DNA of 64,000 nt from Pseudomonas sp. BCA17. Lineage in GTDB: Bacteria > Pseudomonadota > Gammaproteobacteria > Pseudomonadales > Pseudomonadaceae. The stretch spans positions 124,001 through 188,000 of the forward strand of contig NZ_SGWI01000007.1 in assembly GCF_004519405.1 (NCBI RefSeq), written 5' to 3'. The notes beneath the pieces were generated by a model, which had not been told where the DNA came from, searched no databases, and was given only the letters and a program-made list of their open reading frames with translations. Shown here one piece after another: positions 16,514 to 24,053 of the stretch (positions within the stretch are counted from its first letter, which is position 1; each line of letters begins with the position of its first letter). The translations under genes and the position numbers were made by a program.

Positions 16514-17364
16514 AAAAATTACTGCTGCCGCTGTTTGCCGTCGCACTGCTGGCCGGTTGCGATAAAAAGGCCGAAGAGCCCGCAAAACCTGTCGCCGCTG
16601 CTGCGAGTTATATCGACAAAATCAAGGCACGGGACAAACTGATCGTCGGCGTGTTCACCGACAAACCGCCGTTTGGCTTTGTGAACGAAGCTGGGCGTTA
16701 TGTCGGCTTCGATACCGACATCGGCCGCCAATTCGCCAAGGACCTGCTGGGGGATGAAAACAAGGTTGAATTCGTTGCCGTGGAGCCGGCCAGCCGTATT
16801 CCGTTTCTGCAAAGCGACAAGGTCGACCTGATCCTCGCCAACATGACCGTGACGCCGGAGCGTAAGGAAGCGGTGGATTTCACCAATCCCAACCTGAAAG
16901 TCGCGGTACAGGCCCTGGTGCCCAACGACAGTGCGGTGAAGCGCCTGGATGACCTGGCCAGCCGTACCACTATCGTGACCACCGGCACCACCGCCGATAT
17001 CTGGCTGACCAAGAACCACCCGGACTGGAAACTGCTCAAGTTCGAGAAAAACTCCGAGTCGCTGCAAGCGCTGTCGGCCGGCCGTGGTGATGCTTACGCC
17101 CAGGACAACCTGGTGTTGTTCAGCTGGGCCAAGCAGAACCCGGGCTATCGTGTGCTGGAGGAGAAGCTCGGTGACGAAGCGCCGATTGCGCCGGCGGTGA
17201 AGAAGGGCAATACCGAGCTGCGTGATTGGGTGAATGCCGAATTGGCGAAGTTGGGTGAAGAGAAGTTCTTGCTCAAGCTGTATGACCAGTATGTGCGTAA
17301 GGAGCTGAGCGATGACACCAAGCCTGAGAGCGTGATTGTCGAAGGCGGAAAGTGGCAGGGCTGA
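16510..17364 (+). CDS. Amino acid ABC transporter substrate-binding lipoprotein
   Basis: The 284-residue family 3 solute-binding protein has a lipoprotein signal with lipobox LLAGC (Cys17), so it is probably anchored in the membrane. The binding domain shows VGVFTDKPPFGFVNEAGRYVGFD and the later ILANMTVTPERKEAVDFTNP typical of polar amino acid binders. It closes the four-gene operon begun at 14435. The ligand is not readable; glutamate/aspartate-like, cystine or sulfur-containing amino acids are all possible, and the surrounding sulfur genes favour the latter only by context. The gene ends 8 bases before a palindromic terminator. Confidence 0.9.
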   Translation: MKKLLLPLFAVALLAGCDKKAEEPAKPVAAAASYIDKIKARDKLIVGVFTDKPPFGFVNEAGRYVGFDTDIGRQFAKDLLGDENKVEFVAVEPASRIPFLQSDKVDLILANMTVTPERKEAVDFTNPNLKVAVQALVPNDSAVKRLDDLASRTTIVTTGTTADIWLTKNHPDWKLLKFEKNSESLQALSAGRGDAYAQDNLVLFSWAKQNPGYRVLEEKLGDEAPIAPAVKKGNTELRDWVNAELAKLGEEKFLLKLYDQYVRKELSDDTKPESVIVEGGKWQG

Positions 17365-17372
17365 TAGCCTTA

Positions 17373-17408
17373 CCCCTGTAGGAGCGAGCAAGCTCGCTCC
17401 TACAGGGG
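17373..17408. repeat. Perfect 17-bp-arm REP palindrome between convergent genes
   Basis: CCCCTGTAGGAGCGAGC is followed by two bases and then by its exact reverse complement. It fills the 51-base gap between the binding-protein gene on the plus strand and the ATPase gene on the minus strand. It can act as a terminator hairpin in both directions. Confidence 0.9.
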
Positions 17409-17415
17409 GTTGCGC

Positions 17416-18576
17416 CTACTCCGGCCAATGCCAGGCCGGCGCATCCAAAACCCGTTGCCCGACGATTTGGGTCTCTCCCATTACCTTTTCCAACACTATC
17501 GAGTTACACCCCTCATCCTGCTGCAACGCCGCAATCAAGCGGCTGGCATGGGACACCACCCATACCTGGCATTGCTGAGACGCCTGGATAATCAAGCGCG
17601 CCAACGCCGGCAACAAATCCGGGTGCAGGCTGGTTTCCGGTTCGTTCAGCACCATCATGGTCGGCGGGCGTGGCGTCAGCAGTGCCGCGATCAGCAGCAG
17701 ATAGCGCAGGGTGCCGTCCGATAGCTCCGCCGCCGACAGTGGCCGCAGTAAACCTTCCTGATAGAACTCAATGGCAAAGCGCCCGCCCTGCAACGGTTCG
17801 ATATTCAGGCGCGCACCGGGAAACGCATCGCTGATTGCGCGCTGCAACGCCTCGGGGTCACCGATTTCGCGGATGGTCTGCAACGCCGCGGCCAGATCCC
17901 GACCATCGTGGTGCAGCACCGGCGTGCGCGTGCCTAGTTGTGGTTGGCGGACAGGGGCCTCCACGTCACTGCGAAAGTGATCATAAAAGCGCCACCCGCG
18001 AATGCTTTCGCGCAGCAACAGCACCTCTGGCGAGCTGCGTAGGCTGCCGACCTGATCGAACAGGCTGTGGTAGTTGGGCGTATGTTGGGCCAGTACGTCC
18101 CAGGAGCGCCCGTCACGCGCTCGCACCATGGGGCCGGAGCGCTGCACCAGCAGGCTGGCCGGGCGATAGAGGTGGCCGGCCCAAATGCATTCCTTCTTGA
18201 CCTCGGGGTCGAGGGAGAAAAACGACATTGACGGCTCAGGCAGCCCCAGGGAGATGGCGTAACTGAAGTCCTCCCCGGCAAATCCCAGGCGCAGGCGTTT
18301 CACACCTTGGCGTGCGGTGGCCTCCACGGGCACCTCACCGTTGCGCATGCGCCGGCTGATGTTTTCCGGCCCGGCCCAGTAGGTCGAGTCCAGCCCGCCC
18401 TCGCGGGCCAGGGCATTGATCACTCCACCCTGGGCGGTTTCCGCCAGCAGGCGCAGCGCGCGATACAGGTTGGACTTACCGCTGCCATTGGGGCCGGTGA
18501 TCAGGTTCAACCGGTCAAGGGGCACCACCAATTTATTGATCGAGCGGTAATTGGCTACCGCCAGGGTCTTGAGCAT
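17416..18576 (-). CDS. Predicted AAA-type ATPase of the RecF/SMC-like group
   Basis: The 386-residue protein begins MLKTLAVANYRSINKLVVPL and has Walker A GPNGSGKSN at about residues 28-36. Far downstream are an ABC-type signature region (LSDGTLRYLLLIAALL) and Walker B MVLNEPETSLHPDL, the arrangement of free-standing ABC-ATPase-like proteins (COG4637/AAA_21 type). Such proteins are cytoplasmic and some act in anti-phage or DNA-repair functions, but nothing nearby supports a defence role. The ATG at 18576 gives the family start; the ribosome binding site is poor, and the open frame extends further upstream. Function unknown. Confidence 0.8.
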   Translation of the reverse strand: MLKTLAVANYRSINKLVVPLDRLNLITGPNGSGKSNLYRALRLLAETAQGGVINALAREGGLDSTYWAGPENISRRMRNGEVPVEATARQGVKRLRLGFAGEDFSYAISLGLPEPSMSFFSLDPEVKKECIWAGHLYRPASLLVQRSGPMVRARDGRSWDVLAQHTPNYHSLFDQVGSLRSSPEVLLLRESIRGWRFYDHFRSDVEAPVRQPQLGTRTPVLHHDGRDLAAALQTIREIGDPEALQRAISDAFPGARLNIEPLQGGRFAIEFYQEGLLRPLSAAELSDGTLRYLLLIAALLTPRPPTMMVLNEPETSLHPDLLPALARLIIQASQQCQVWVVSHASRLIAALQQDEGCNSIVLEKVMGETQIVGQRVLDAPAWHWPE

Positions 18577-18695
18577 AAGGGGTCGGTCGCTGTGGGAACC
18601 ATTGGAGTATGGGAGTCTCCATGCAGATAAGGAACCCTCAACTAAGCTCACAGTCGCATAGACTGGCGAGTCGGCATCACGCGAAAGGAGCCTGC

Positions 18696-19778
18696 ATGGG
18701 CGGTCGTATTTCCACCTGTATTCTCGGCCTTGGTCTACTGACGCTATTAAGCGGCTGTGGCCAGGAGAAGGCTGAACCCAAGCAACATTCCAGGGTATTC
18801 GTGCAGACCGTGCAGCCGGCGGATTTTGCCGCGGCGGTCACGCTCACCGGTGATATCCAGGCGCGGGTGCAAACCGACCTGTCCTTTCGCGTGGGCGGCA
18901 AGATCATCCAGCGCATGGTGGATGTAGGCGACCGCGTGAGTGCCAAGCAAGTGCTGGCCAAGCTCGACCCCAAGGACTTGCAGACCAATGTCGCCTCCGC
19001 CCAAGCCCAGGTCGTGGCGGAACAGGCCCGGGTCAAGCAGACGGCCGCCGCCTTTGTGCGCCAGGAAAAGCTGCTGCCCAAGGGTTATACCAGCCGCAGC
19101 GAATACGATGCCGCCCAGGCCGCACTGCGCAGCAGCCAAAGCGCGCTTACCGCGGCCCAGGCCCAACTGGCCAATGCCCGCGAGCAGCTCGGCTATACCG
19201 CGTTGGTGGCCGAAGCACCGGGTGTGATCACCGCACGCCAGGCCGAAGTCGGCCAGGTGGTGCAGGCCACTGTGCCGATCTTCAGCCTGGCCCGGGACGG
19301 CGAGCGCGATGCGGTATTCAACGTTTACGAATCCCTGCTGGTGGAACCGCCGCCGGATGCACCGATCACGGTCAGCCTGCTGGATAACCCCAGCATCAAG
19401 GCCGTGGGCAAGGTGCGTGAAGTGACCCCGGCCGTGGCCGCGAATACCGGCACCGTCCAAGTGAAAATCGCCCTGCAAAGCCTGCCCAAAGGCATGGAGT
19501 TGGGGTCGGTGGTGAGCGCCACCGCCAATGGCCCGGCCAAGGCCAGTATCGAACTGCCGTGGGCGGCGTTGACCAAAGACCTCAACGAACCCGCCGTCTG
19601 GCTGATCGACGCTGACGGCAAGGCGCAACTGCACAAAGTCAGTGTGGCGCGTTACCTCACCGGCAAAGTGATCATCGGCGACGGCCTCAAGGGCGGCGAA
19701 AAAGTCGTGGTGGCCGGCGGGCAACTGCTGCACCCCGGCATGCTGGTCGAGATTGCCCAGCAAGGAGCCCAGCCATGA
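18696..19778 (+). CDS. triA: RND efflux periplasmic adaptor lipoprotein, TriA-like
   Basis: The 360-residue membrane-fusion protein has a lipoprotein signal ending LLSGC, a beta-barrel and lipoyl half (LSFRVGGKIIQRMVDVGDRVSAKQ), a central coiled-coil hairpin rich in Ala, Gln and Glu, and the second lipoyl half (LGYTALVAEAPGVITARQAEVGQ). AAAGGAG lies 5 bases before the chosen ATG at 18696. It overlaps the second adaptor gene by 4 bases. Two adaptors followed by one RND pump is the layout of P. aeruginosa triABC, which exports triclosan and needs both adaptors. No outer membrane channel gene is present here. Confidence 0.87.
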   Translation: MGGRISTCILGLGLLTLLSGCGQEKAEPKQHSRVFVQTVQPADFAAAVTLTGDIQARVQTDLSFRVGGKIIQRMVDVGDRVSAKQVLAKLDPKDLQTNVASAQAQVVAEQARVKQTAAAFVRQEKLLPKGYTSRSEYDAAQAALRSSQSALTAAQAQLANAREQLGYTALVAEAPGVITARQAEVGQVVQATVPIFSLARDGERDAVFNVYESLLVEPPPDAPITVSLLDNPSIKAVGKVREVTPAVAANTGTVQVKIALQSLPKGMELGSVVSATANGPAKASIELPWAALTKDLNEPAVWLIDADGKAQLHKVSVARYLTGKVIIGDGLKGGEKVVVAGGQLLHPGMLVEIAQQGAQP

Positions 19779-20845
19779 AGCGCCTGACGGCATTACTCGC
19801 CGCCAGCCTGTTGCTGGCGGCCTGCTCCAAGGAAGAAGCACCGCCCGAGCCCGTGCGCCCAGTGTTGTCCATGGAAGTGAAGGCTGAAGACCAGGAAAAC
19901 CTCGGCCGCTTTGCCGGCACCATCCAGGCGCGCTATGAAAGCAACCTGGGGTTTCGCGTGGCCGGGCGTATCGCACGGCGCGCCGTGGATGTGGGCGCCG
20001 AGGTGGAGCAGGGCGCATTGCTCGCCGTGCTCGACCCCACCGACCAACAAAACCAACTGCGTGCTGCCCAGGGCGACCTGGCCCGGGTGCAGGCACAGTT
20101 CATCAACGCCCAGGCCAGTGCGCGCCGCCAGCAGGAATTGTTCAACCGGGGCGTTGGCGCCCAGGCCCAGCTCGACGCGGCGCAGACCGACCTGAAAACC
20201 ACTCAGGCTTCCCTCGACCAGGCACGGGCATCGGTCAACCAGGCCAAGGATCAGCTCAACTATGCCGAGCTGCGCACCGATCACGCCGGCATTGTTACCG
20301 CCTGGAATGCCGAGGCCGGCCAGGTGGTCAGCGCCGGCCAGCAGGTGGTGACCCTGGCCCGCCCGGACATCAAGGAAGCGGTGATCGATCTGCCTGCCGG
20401 CCTCGCCGAGAGACTGCCCGCCGATGTGGTGTTCCTGGTCGCCGGGCAGCTTGACCCCAGCGTCCATACCACCGCCATCGTGCGTGAGATCGAACCCCAG
20501 GCCCAAAGCGCCACGCGCACTCGTCGTGCTCGCCTGACATTGGCCGAGACGCCGCCCGCATTTCGCCTCGGCACCGCGATCAGCGTGACCTTGAGCACCG
20601 CCATTGCGCCGCGTATCGAAGTGCCGTCGAGCGCCTTGCAGGAGGTCGACGGCAAGACCCGCATCTGGCTGCTCGATACCCAGAGCCGGACTGTGCAGCC
20701 GCGTGACGTCACGGTGCTCAGCCGTGACGCCGACAGCGCCTTGCTCAACGGCGGCGTCAAACCCGGCGAACGCATTGTCACCGCTGGCGTGAACAGCCTT
20801 AAACCAGGGCAAAAAGTCAAAATCGATGAGGACAGCCCGCGATGA
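19775..20845 (+). CDS. triB: RND efflux periplasmic adaptor lipoprotein, TriB-like
   Basis: The 356-residue second membrane-fusion protein of the operon has lipobox LLAAC, lipoyl halves around GFRVAGRIARRAVDVGAEVEQG and YAELRTDHAGIVTAWNAEAGQ, and a coiled-coil hairpin between them. It shares the overall plan of the preceding adaptor but is clearly diverged, as expected for TriA and TriB, which are not interchangeable. It overlaps both neighbours by 4 bases, so production of all three parts is coupled. Confidence 0.87.
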   Translation: MKRLTALLAASLLLAACSKEEAPPEPVRPVLSMEVKAEDQENLGRFAGTIQARYESNLGFRVAGRIARRAVDVGAEVEQGALLAVLDPTDQQNQLRAAQGDLARVQAQFINAQASARRQQELFNRGVGAQAQLDAAQTDLKTTQASLDQARASVNQAKDQLNYAELRTDHAGIVTAWNAEAGQVVSAGQQVVTLARPDIKEAVIDLPAGLAERLPADVVFLVAGQLDPSVHTTAIVREIEPQAQSATRTRRARLTLAETPPAFRLGTAISVTLSTAIAPRIEVPSSALQEVDGKTRIWLLDTQSRTVQPRDVTVLSRDADSALLNGGVKPGERIVTAGVNSLKPGQKVKIDEDSPR

Positions 20846-23800
20846 AAGGGAGCTTCAACCTATCCGACTGGGCCCTCAAGCATCAGTCCTTCGTCTGGTA
20901 CCTGATGTTCGTCGCGCTGCTGATGGGCGTGTTCTCGTACATGAACCTGGGCCGCGAGGAAGACCCCTCGTTCACCATCAAGACCATGGTGATCCAGACC
21001 CGTTGGCCGGGTGCGACCCAGGAAGAAACCCTCAAGCAGGTCACCGACCGCATCGAGAAGAAGCTCGAAGAACTCGACTCCCTCGACTACGTGAAAAGCT
21101 ACACGCGCCCGGGTGAGTCCACGGTGTTCGTGTTCCTCAAGGACACTACCAGCGCCAAGGCCATCCCTGAGATCTGGTACCAGGTGCGCAAGAAGATCGA
21201 CGACATTCGCGGCACCTTTCCCCAGGGGTTGCAGGGGCCATCGTTCAACGATGAGTTTGGTGATGTATTCGGCTCGGTGTACGCATTTACCGGCGATGGC
21301 CTGTCGATGCGTCAGCTGCGTGACTACGTCGAACAGGTGCGCGCCGAAATCCGCTCGGTACCGGGCCTGGGCAAGGTCGAGATGATCGGCCAGCAGGACG
21401 AAGTGATTTACCTGAACTTCTCCACGCGCAAACTCGCGGCGCTGGGCATCGATCAGCGCCAAGTGGTGCAAAGCCTGCAATCACAGAACGCCGTGACGCC
21501 TGCCGGGGTGATCGAGGCCGGGCCGGAGCGGATTTCCGTGCGCACCTCGGGGCAGTTCGCCTCGGAAAAGGATCTGGCCAACGTCAACCTGCGGCTTAAT
21601 GACCGCTTCTATCGCCTGGCGGATATCGCCGACATCAGCCGTGGCTACGTGGACCCGGCGCGACCGATGTTCCGTTTCAACGGCAAGCCGGCCATCGGCT
21701 TGGCGATTGCCATGCAGAAGGGCGGCAATATCCAGTCCTTCGGCAAGGCCCTGCATCAGCGCATGGATGAACTGACCGCCGACCTGCCGGTGGGCGTCGG
21801 CGTGCACAAGGTCTCCGATCAGGCCGAAGTGGTGGAGGAGGCCGTGGGCGGCTTCACCAGCGCGCTGTTCGAGGCGGTGATCATCGTCCTGGTGGTGAGC
21901 TTTATCAGCCTCGGCATGCGCGCCGGGCTGGTGGTGGCGTGCTCGATTCCCTTGGTGCTGGCGCTGGTGTTCGTGTTCATGGAATACAGCGGGATCACCA
22001 TGCAACGGGTGTCGCTGGGCGCCTTGATCATCGCCCTCGGCCTATTGGTGGACGATGCGATGATCACTGTGGAGATGATGATCACGCGCCTGGAAAAAGG
22101 TGAAAGCAAGGAACAGGCGGCCACCTACGCCTACACCTCTACCGCGTTCCCGATGCTCACGGGGACGCTGGTGACCGTCGCAGGCTTCGTGCCGATTGGT
22201 CTCAACGCCAGCTCGGCGGGCGAGTACACCTTTACCCTGTTTGCGGTGATTGCCGTGGCGATGCTGGTGTCGTGGGTGGTGGCCGTGCTGTTTGCGCCGG
22301 TCATCGGCGTGCATATCCTCAGCGCCAATGTGAAACCGCACGACGCAGAGCCTGGGCGGATTGGCCGAGCCTTCAATGGCGGCATGCTGTGGGCCATGCG
22401 CAACCGCTGGTGGGCCATCGGCATCACGGTGGGGCTGTTCGTGGCGTCGGTGTTCTCGATGCAGTTTGTGCAGAACCAGTTCTTTCCGTCGTCGGACCGC
22501 CCGGAAATCCTCGTCGACCTCAACCTGCCGCAGAACGCCTCGATCAATGAAACCCGCAAGGCCGTCGACCGCCTTGAAGCGATCATCAAGGATGACCCGG
22601 ATATCACGCGCTGGAGCACCTACATCGGCCAAGGCGCGATCCGTTTCTACCTGCCCCTCGACCAGCAACTGGAAAACCCCTACTACGCACAGCTGGTCAT
22701 CGTGAGCAAGGGCCTGAAAGAACGCGGTGCCTTGATTGCGCGCCTGCAAAAGCGCCTGCGCGATGACTTCGTCGGCATCGGCAGCTTTGTGCAGCCGCTG
22801 GAGATGGGCCCGCCGGTGGGGCGTCCGATCCAGTATCGCGTGTCCGGCAAAGACACCGACCAGGTGCGCAAGCACGCCATCGAACTGGCGACTTTGCTTG
22901 ATCAGAATACCCACCTGGGGGAGATCATCTACGACTGGAACGAGCCGGGCAAAGTGCTGCGCGTGGACATCGCCCAGGACAAGGCGCGGCAACTCGGGCT
23001 GTCGTCGGAAGACGTGGCACAGTTGATGAACAGCGTGGTCAGCGGTGCCTCGGTGACCCAGGTGCACGACGATATCTACCTGATCAATGTGGTCGGCCGT
23101 GCCGAAGACGCTGAACGGGGCTCCCCGGAAACCTTGCAGAACCTGCAGATCGTCACGCCCAACGGCACCTCGATTCCGCTGCTGGCATTCGCCACCGTGC
23201 GCTATGAGCTGGAGCAGCCATTGGTATGGCGTCGCGACCGCAAACCGACCATCACCATCAAGGCTTCGGTGCGCGATGAGATACAGCCCACCGACCTGGT
23301 CAAACAACTGGCGCCGACCATCGAGAAATTCAGCGCCGGGTTGCCGGTGGGCTACAAGGTCGCCACGGGCGGCACCGTGGAGGAAAGCGGCAAGGCCCAA
23401 GGCCCGATTGCGAAAGTGGTGCCGCTGATGCTGTTCCTGATGGCGACCTTCCTGATGATCCAGCTGCACAGCGTGCAGAAGATGTTCCTGGTCGCCAGTG
23501 TCGCGCCGCTGGGGTTGATTGGCGTGGTGCTGGCGTTGATACCCACAGGCACACCCATGGGGTTCGTGGCGATCCTGGGTATCCTCGCCCTGATCGGCAT
23601 CATCATCCGCAACTCGGTGATTCTGGTAACGCAGATCCACGAATATGAACTGGCGGGTTACACACCGTGGGATGCGGTGGTGGAAGCCACCGAGCATCGG
23701 CGCCGGCCCATCTTGCTCACCGCTGCGGCGGCGAGCCTGGGCATGATCCCGATTGCGCGTGAAGTGTTCTGGGGGCCGATGGCCTACGCGATGATTGGCG

Positions 23801-23901
23801 GCATCATCATTGCCACGTTGCTCACACTGCTGTTCCTGCCGGCGCTGTACGTGGCCTGGTACAAGATTCGTGAACCCAAGCAGGAACATCAGGCCGAGTG
23901 A
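20842..23901 (+). CDS. triC: RND efflux pump, TriC-like
   Basis: The 1019-residue inner membrane transporter of the AcrB superfamily starts with MKGSFNLSDWALKHQSFVW, like TriC from memory. It shows the proton-relay pair Asp-Asp in GLLVDDAMITVEMM of the fourth membrane helix, the large periplasmic loops, and a second membrane half ending LLFLPALYVAWYKI. It exports hydrophobic toxicants from the periplasm or inner membrane using proton flow. It is the last gene of the adaptor-adaptor-pump operon. A REP hairpin follows the stop codon and may end the transcript. The outer membrane partner (OpmH/TolC type) must be elsewhere. Confidence 0.92.
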   Translation: MKGSFNLSDWALKHQSFVWYLMFVALLMGVFSYMNLGREEDPSFTIKTMVIQTRWPGATQEETLKQVTDRIEKKLEELDSLDYVKSYTRPGESTVFVFLKDTTSAKAIPEIWYQVRKKIDDIRGTFPQGLQGPSFNDEFGDVFGSVYAFTGDGLSMRQLRDYVEQVRAEIRSVPGLGKVEMIGQQDEVIYLNFSTRKLAALGIDQRQVVQSLQSQNAVTPAGVIEAGPERISVRTSGQFASEKDLANVNLRLNDRFYRLADIADISRGYVDPARPMFRFNGKPAIGLAIAMQKGGNIQSFGKALHQRMDELTADLPVGVGVHKVSDQAEVVEEAVGGFTSALFEAVIIVLVVSFISLGMRAGLVVACSIPLVLALVFVFMEYSGITMQRVSLGALIIALGLLVDDAMITVEMMITRLEKGESKEQAATYAYTSTAFPMLTGTLVTVAGFVPIGLNASSAGEYTFTLFAVIAVAMLVSWVVAVLFAPVIGVHILSANVKPHDAEPGRIGRAFNGGMLWAMRNRWWAIGITVGLFVASVFSMQFVQNQFFPSSDRPEILVDLNLPQNASINETRKAVDRLEAIIKDDPDITRWSTYIGQGAIRFYLPLDQQLENPYYAQLVIVSKGLKERGALIARLQKRLRDDFVGIGSFVQPLEMGPPVGRPIQYRVSGKDTDQVRKHAIELATLLDQNTHLGEIIYDWNEPGKVLRVDIAQDKARQLGLSSEDVAQLMNSVVSGASVTQVHDDIYLINVVGRAEDAERGSPETLQNLQIVTPNGTSIPLLAFATVRYELEQPLVWRRDRKPTITIKASVRDEIQPTDLVKQLAPTIEKFSAGLPVGYKVATGGTVEESGKAQGPIAKVVPLMLFLMATFLMIQLHSVQKMFLVASVAPLGLIGVVLALIPTGTPMGFVAILGILALIGIIIRNSVILVTQIHEYELAGYTPWDAVVEATEHRRRPILLTAAAASLGMIPIAREVFWGPMAYAMIGGIIIATLLTLLFLPALYVAWYKIREPKQEHQAE

Positions 23902-23912
23902 AATCAAAAAAA

Positions 23913-23936
23913 TGTGGGAGCAAGCGTGCTCCCACA
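23913..23936. repeat. REP hairpin after the RND pump gene
   Basis: TGTGGGAGCA pairs with TGCTCCCACA across four bases, 12 bases after the triC stop. It matches the core of the GTGGGAGC-type REP units seen elsewhere in the window. Confidence 0.8.
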
Positions 23937-24053
23937 GTTGAATTTTCACAGGCTTCAGCGGTTGTAGGAAACTTCCCGAAATACCTTGCCCTTCCCCTGC
24001 ACGCCCTCGAGTGTTTTACCCTCCGTTCCCCCCTTTCCCAACAGGTCGATCCC

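Noticed and set aside
22042..23949. Long 635-codon open frame opposite the RND pump gene
   Set aside because: It runs antisense to a well-supported gene, has a composition rich in His, Gln and Arg as expected from GC-rich antisense frames, and has no recognisable domain.
23898..24053. N-terminal extension of the glycosidase-like gene to 23898
   Set aside because: The extra codons run through a REP hairpin and would precede a normal signal peptide.
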